Shown piece after piece: positions 61,462 through 64,000 of a DNA stretch of 64,000 bases (positions are counted from its first letter, which is position 1; every line of letters begins with the position of its first letter). Position numbers and translations under genes: made by a program. This stretch comes from Kibdelosporangium aridum (GTDB lineage Bacteria; Actinomycetota; Actinomycetes; Mycobacteriales; Pseudonocardiaceae), in assembly GCF_900176515.1 (NCBI RefSeq), contig NZ_FWXV01000001.1:372001-436000 (forward strand), written 5' to 3'. The notes under the pieces were generated by a model, which was not told the origin of the DNA, made no database searches, and saw only the letters and a list, made by a program, of their open reading frames with translations.

Positions 61462-62633
61462 GAAGTCCCCACCACGACCCGGTCGCCCGCGTTGAGCTCG
61501 CCACCCTCGGGTGTCACATGCACCGCGCCCATCGCGGTCAAGCCCAGCTTGACGAAGACGTCCCGCGTCCCGCCGGGCTGCTCCACGCGTACGCGGGCAC
61601 GGCCGTCCGCGTTGGTGACCACGGCTGAAACCGGCACCGTGAGGACGTCACCGCCAGTCGTCCCGACCTCGACCGTGACCTTCACGGCCTGGTCGGAGAA
61701 CGCCGCCAACGCTTGCGGATCGGTTGCCGTGAAGCGCAACGGGGTCGCCGCGGGCCCGCTGTCGTCCGGGGAGTCGGGCTTCGCGGACCCGCTCGGCGAA
61801 GGTGCCTGTTGAGCCTGGACCGCGGCTTCTTTACCCAAGGCGTCGAGCTTGCCCGGGGTCTGCGTGCCGTTCGGCAATTGCAGCACGGCGGGAAGTCCCG
61901 CGTGGAGCAATTGCGCGTCGGCCGTGGGCAACGTTGCCCGAACGACAACCGTCGAGTCGGTGACCATACCGATCTGCCCAGTCGCGGCTGCTCCGGCCAA
62001 CGCGGTCACAGTGTCGATCCGCAGCGGGAGCTTGGGCAGGAACAAGATCTCGCCGGACGGCACCACCACCTTCGCCGGGTCGTCGCCTTCCAGTTGCACG
62101 TCGTAACCCGCCTTGGTGTACAAGCGTTTCACCGCCGCCGCCGTCGCCGCGTCGAAAGTTCCGGACGTCGGCGAGCTGTAACCCAAGCCACGCAACGCTT
62201 TCTGTAGCTGTTTGACGTCATCGCCCTTGGCTTCAAGGCCCAGCTTGCGGTACATCGGCACGACACCCGTCAGCACGAACACCGGACGGCCGCTGACCTC
62301 CAAGGCGACGTCGCCCTGTTTGATCGTGGAGCCTGCGACGGGTGCCTTGGTGATCAGCTGGGTTCCCTCGACACCGCCGACAGTTCCGGTGAGCTGCAAC
62401 GGGGTCGGCGTCCCGTAGGCCACGGTTCCCTGCGCCACCACGGTACTTTTCAACGTACGCCGCTCGACCGGCACGGTCACCAGCGACGCCGGGGGTGGTT
62501 GGTGCGACGCGGCCGCGTCGGCAGGGGATTGGACGCGGGTGCCGACCAGCCAGCCGCCCGCGCCCGTCACCACAGCGACCGCCGCGATCAGCAGGACGAC
62601 CCGCTTGGGGTTCGCCGCGAACGGACCGGGCAT
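61458..62633 (-). CDS. Efflux adaptor (MacA/HlyD-like) with peptidoglycan-binding domain
   Basis: A 391-residue membrane-anchored adaptor. An N-terminal helix (VVLLIAAVAVVTGAGGWLVG) is followed by a beta-rich HlyD-like part (VVAQGTVAYGTPTPLQLTG), with an inserted peptidoglycan-binding-1-like domain (GDDVKQLQKALRGLGYSSP, about 133-170). The C-terminal beta domain ends in LNAGDRVVVGTS. A Pro/Ser-rich linker with SPSGSAKPDSPDDSG lies near residue 275. In Gram-positive actinobacteria such adaptors link FtsX-type permeases to the wall. The first ATG giving a proper signal-anchor is 62633. Confidence 0.9.
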   Translation of the reverse strand: MPGPFAANPKRVVLLIAAVAVVTGAGGWLVGTRVQSPADAAASHQPPPASLVTVPVERRTLKSTVVAQGTVAYGTPTPLQLTGTVGGVEGTQLITKAPVAGSTIKQGDVALEVSGRPVFVLTGVVPMYRKLGLEAKGDDVKQLQKALRGLGYSSPTSGTFDAATAAAVKRLYTKAGYDVQLEGDDPAKVVVPSGEILFLPKLPLRIDTVTALAGAAATGQIGMVTDSTVVVRATLPTADAQLLHAGLPAVLQLPNGTQTPGKLDALGKEAAVQAQQAPSPSGSAKPDSPDDSGPAATPLRFTATDPQALAAFSDQAVKVTVEVGTTGGDVLTVPVSAVVTNADGRARVRVEQPGGTRDVFVKLGLTAMGAVHVTPEGGELNAGDRVVVGTS

Positions 62634-62640
62634 GTTCAAG

Positions 62641-62890
62641 GCTCGTGCGTGTCCACCAACACTCGGCCGGTGCCATCGTGCCGCTCGGCCGCGCACGGGG
62701 AGCGAAGGCGGCCTGCGATGGGCAGACCGAACCGGATGATCATGCCATCGGCCGGTCCCGCGGCGGGCCGACCACCAAGATCCACCTGATCTGTGCCGGG
62801 TATGGCCCGTCGTTGTCGGTCGTCCTGTTGACCGGTGGCCAGGCCCACGACGCCACCCGGTTCACGATCTGCTGGCCGGGATCCGCTTCA
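62641..62890 (+). pseudogene. Remnant of an IS5-family transposase
   Basis: One frame reads RVHQHSAGA, then DHAIGRSRGGPTTKIHL and LLTGGQAHDATRF, the familiar middle of IS5-type DDE transposases (compare the usual RAHQHAAGA...GRSRGGLTTKIHL...LTPGQAGDA). Neither the N-terminal third nor the C-terminal catalytic part is present, and no terminal inverted repeats are visible. It fills the gap between the efflux adaptor and the Rid-family gene and is not functional. Confidence 0.75.
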
Positions 62891-62894
62891 CGCT

Positions 62895-63317
62895 CTAGAG
62901 TCGCGCGATCATCTTGATCTCGACGAGCTGCTCGGGGAACGCCAGCCCGGTCACGCCCAGGATCGTGCTCGCGACCTGCGGATCCTCCCGGCCGTACGCC
63001 TCTTTGCGGACCGGCCCGGCGACCTGCATCGCGGTGGGCACGTCCAGTACGTACACGACTTCCTCGACGACGTTGGCCAGCGTCGCGCCGAACCGCTCGA
63101 GGATCTTCGCGGCGTTGACGTAGGTCTGGCGCATCTGATCGGCCATGTTGCCGAAGTCTGTGATCTTGCCGTGCTCGTCGACCGGTGCCTTCGCGATCAG
63201 TTCCGGGCCGTCGTTGGCGACCTGCCCGGACACGTAGATGGTGTCGCCGTGCTGGATCGCCTGCACGTAGCCGTAGGCCTCTTCCCACGGCAACCCGAAA
63301 CTCTCGGTCTTCGCCAT
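62895..63317 (-). CDS. Rid (YjgF/YER057c) family protein lacking the RidA arginine
   Basis: A 140-residue protein with the Rid chorismate-mutase-like fold: IYVSGQVANDG, MADQMRQTYVNAAKILERFGATLANVVE, and FPEQLVEIKMIA. Enamine/imine deaminase activity in RidA depends on an Arg in the P-A-R-T/S stretch. Here that stretch is VASTILGV, with no Arg, so it belongs to a Rid subfamily whose activity is unknown. ATG 63317 follows GAGAG. It faces the GlxA-type gene. Confidence 0.88.
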   Translation of the reverse strand: MAKTESFGLPWEEAYGYVQAIQHGDTIYVSGQVANDGPELIAKAPVDEHGKITDFGNMADQMRQTYVNAAKILERFGATLANVVEEVVYVLDVPTAMQVAGPVRKEAYGREDPQVASTILGVTGLAFPEQLVEIKMIARL

Positions 63318-63427
63318 GACTCTCTCCTCGATGGCAGTTGCGTTGAGTCACGACGTTATGCGGGCTGTGACGGCTCGAACAGCGGCGACGATGCCGTTCT
63401 GCGCAAGGATCGTGCCACTATGGCCGC

Positions 63428-64000
63428 ATGACGGCTCGGACGATCGCGATCGTGGCGATGCCGGGAGTGATCGCCCTGGACTACAGCATCGCCGCCAACA
63501 TCCTGGGTGACCAGCCCGGATACCGGTTGCTTGTGTGCGGCGAGGCGGCTGCGTCCGGTGGTGTGCGGATCGTCCCGTCGCACGACGTCACCGCGGTCGA
63601 CGAGGCCGACATCGTGGTGCTCCCCGGCTTCGACGACCCACACGTCCCGCCGCCGGACGCGTACCTCGACGCCATCGCTCGAGGGTTCGATCGGGGCGCG
63701 ACCATGGTTGGGATCTGTACCGGCACGTTCGCGTTGGCGGCCAGCGGGATCACCGCCGGACGCCAGGTGACGGCACACTGGCAGTACACCGCGCAGCTGC
63801 AGGAGTTGTACCCGTCGACCAAGGTGGTCGAGAACGTTCTCTTTGTGGAGGACGGAAATCTGCTCACGTCCGCGGGTGCGGGAGCGGGAATCGACTTGTG
63901 CCTGCACCTGATCCGCTCGGACTTCGGTGCCGACGCGGAACTGGCCGCGGGCAGGAGGTTCGTGGCCGCACCAGCCCGGCCGGGCCCGCAACCCCAGTAC
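63428..64000 (+). CDS. DJ-1/PfpI domain protein, probable GlxA-type AraC regulator (3' end outside window)
   Basis: An open frame from ATG 63428 to the window end (191 residues). The DJ-1/PfpI fold is shown by TIAIVAMPGVIALDYSIAANIL, DIVVLPGFDD, and the nucleophile elbow GICTGTFALAASG with Cys, followed by TAHWQYT. Hydrophobic AGAGAGIDLCLHLI comes next. This matches the N-terminal half of GlxA-family transcriptional activators, which carry an AraC helix-turn-helix downstream. That half would lie beyond 64000, so a stand-alone amidotransferase-like protein remains possible. Confidence 0.85.
   Translation, partial: MTARTIAIVAMPGVIALDYSIAANILGDQPGYRLLVCGEAAASGGVRIVPSHDVTAVDEADIVVLPGFDDPHVPPPDAYLDAIARGFDRGATMVGICTGTFALAASGITAGRQVTAHWQYTAQLQELYPSTKVVENVLFVEDGNLLTSAGAGAGIDLCLHLIRSDFGADAELAAGRRFVAAPARPGPQPQY

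Overview
The window is high-GC DNA with short intergenic gaps, ATGA/GTGA-type start-stop overlaps and many GTG or TTG starts. Its gene content is typical of a filamentous actinomycete: SCO2521-SCO2525 family genes, LAL-type LuxR, cyclase-like/NB-ARC/TPR protein, CBS-BON protein and two-gene DnaE/aminotransferase pair. A member of the Pseudonocardiales is the best guess, but the sequence does not prove it. I see no tRNA, rRNA, CRISPR array, intact insertion sequence, integrase or replication origin. The only mobile-element trace is a decayed IS5-type transposase fragment near 62.7 kb.

Layout. 1-10.6 kb (+): a tightly packed island with the end of one Hsp70, a vWA protein, a 1319-residue TPR/CHAT protease-like protein, a second Hsp70, a ParS/MbcA-like plus RES (NAD+-degrading toxin family) pair, and a cyclase-like/NB-ARC/TPR STAND protein. 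It reads as a chaperone- and NTPase-controlled conflict (self-killing or defence) module. 10.6-17 kb: a SnoaL-like gene divergent from a TetR gene around a perfect inverted repeat, then a two-component system divergent from a LolD/FtsX-type ABC exporter. 17-23.8 kb: AraC regulator, membrane protein, a three-subunit molybdenum hydroxylase resembling PaoABC, and a serpin lipoprotein. 23.8-26.1 kb (-): four unknown membrane or secreted proteins. 26-33.2 kb: CGNR regulator with a haloacetate-dehalogenase-like hydrolase, aldo/keto reductase with AraC, GAF histidine kinase with a CBS-BON gene and candidate DevR-like boxes, and a FAD oxidoreductase. 33.2-39.8 kb: LAL regulator, a PEP-utiliser-like protein without an ATP-grasp half, a CAP-jacalin-Ig-like fusion, and a LysR regulator. 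39.9-47.2 kb: DnaE, aspartate aminotransferase, a two-helix membrane protein with a PLD-like domain, and a FAD oxidase.

47.5-55.4 kb (+) is an eight-gene operon: SCO2525, SCO2524, SCO2523, SCO2522 and SCO2521 family genes in conserved order, followed by two paralogous membrane-anchored PLD-like proteins that flank a GNAT acetyltransferase. The function of the core cassette is unknown to me. The operon combines a methyltransferase, a ParA-like NTPase with an altered P-loop, and membrane modules. 55.4-64 kb: HxlR regulator with a secreted SnoaL-like protein, a secreted phytase-type esterase-like protein, an EamA transporter, a MacAB-like exporter, the IS5 remnant, a Rid-family protein and the start of a GlxA-type DJ-1/PfpI protein.

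The two strongest candidates for a poorly described system are the 1-10.6 kb conflict island and the 47.5-55.4 kb extended SCO252x operon.
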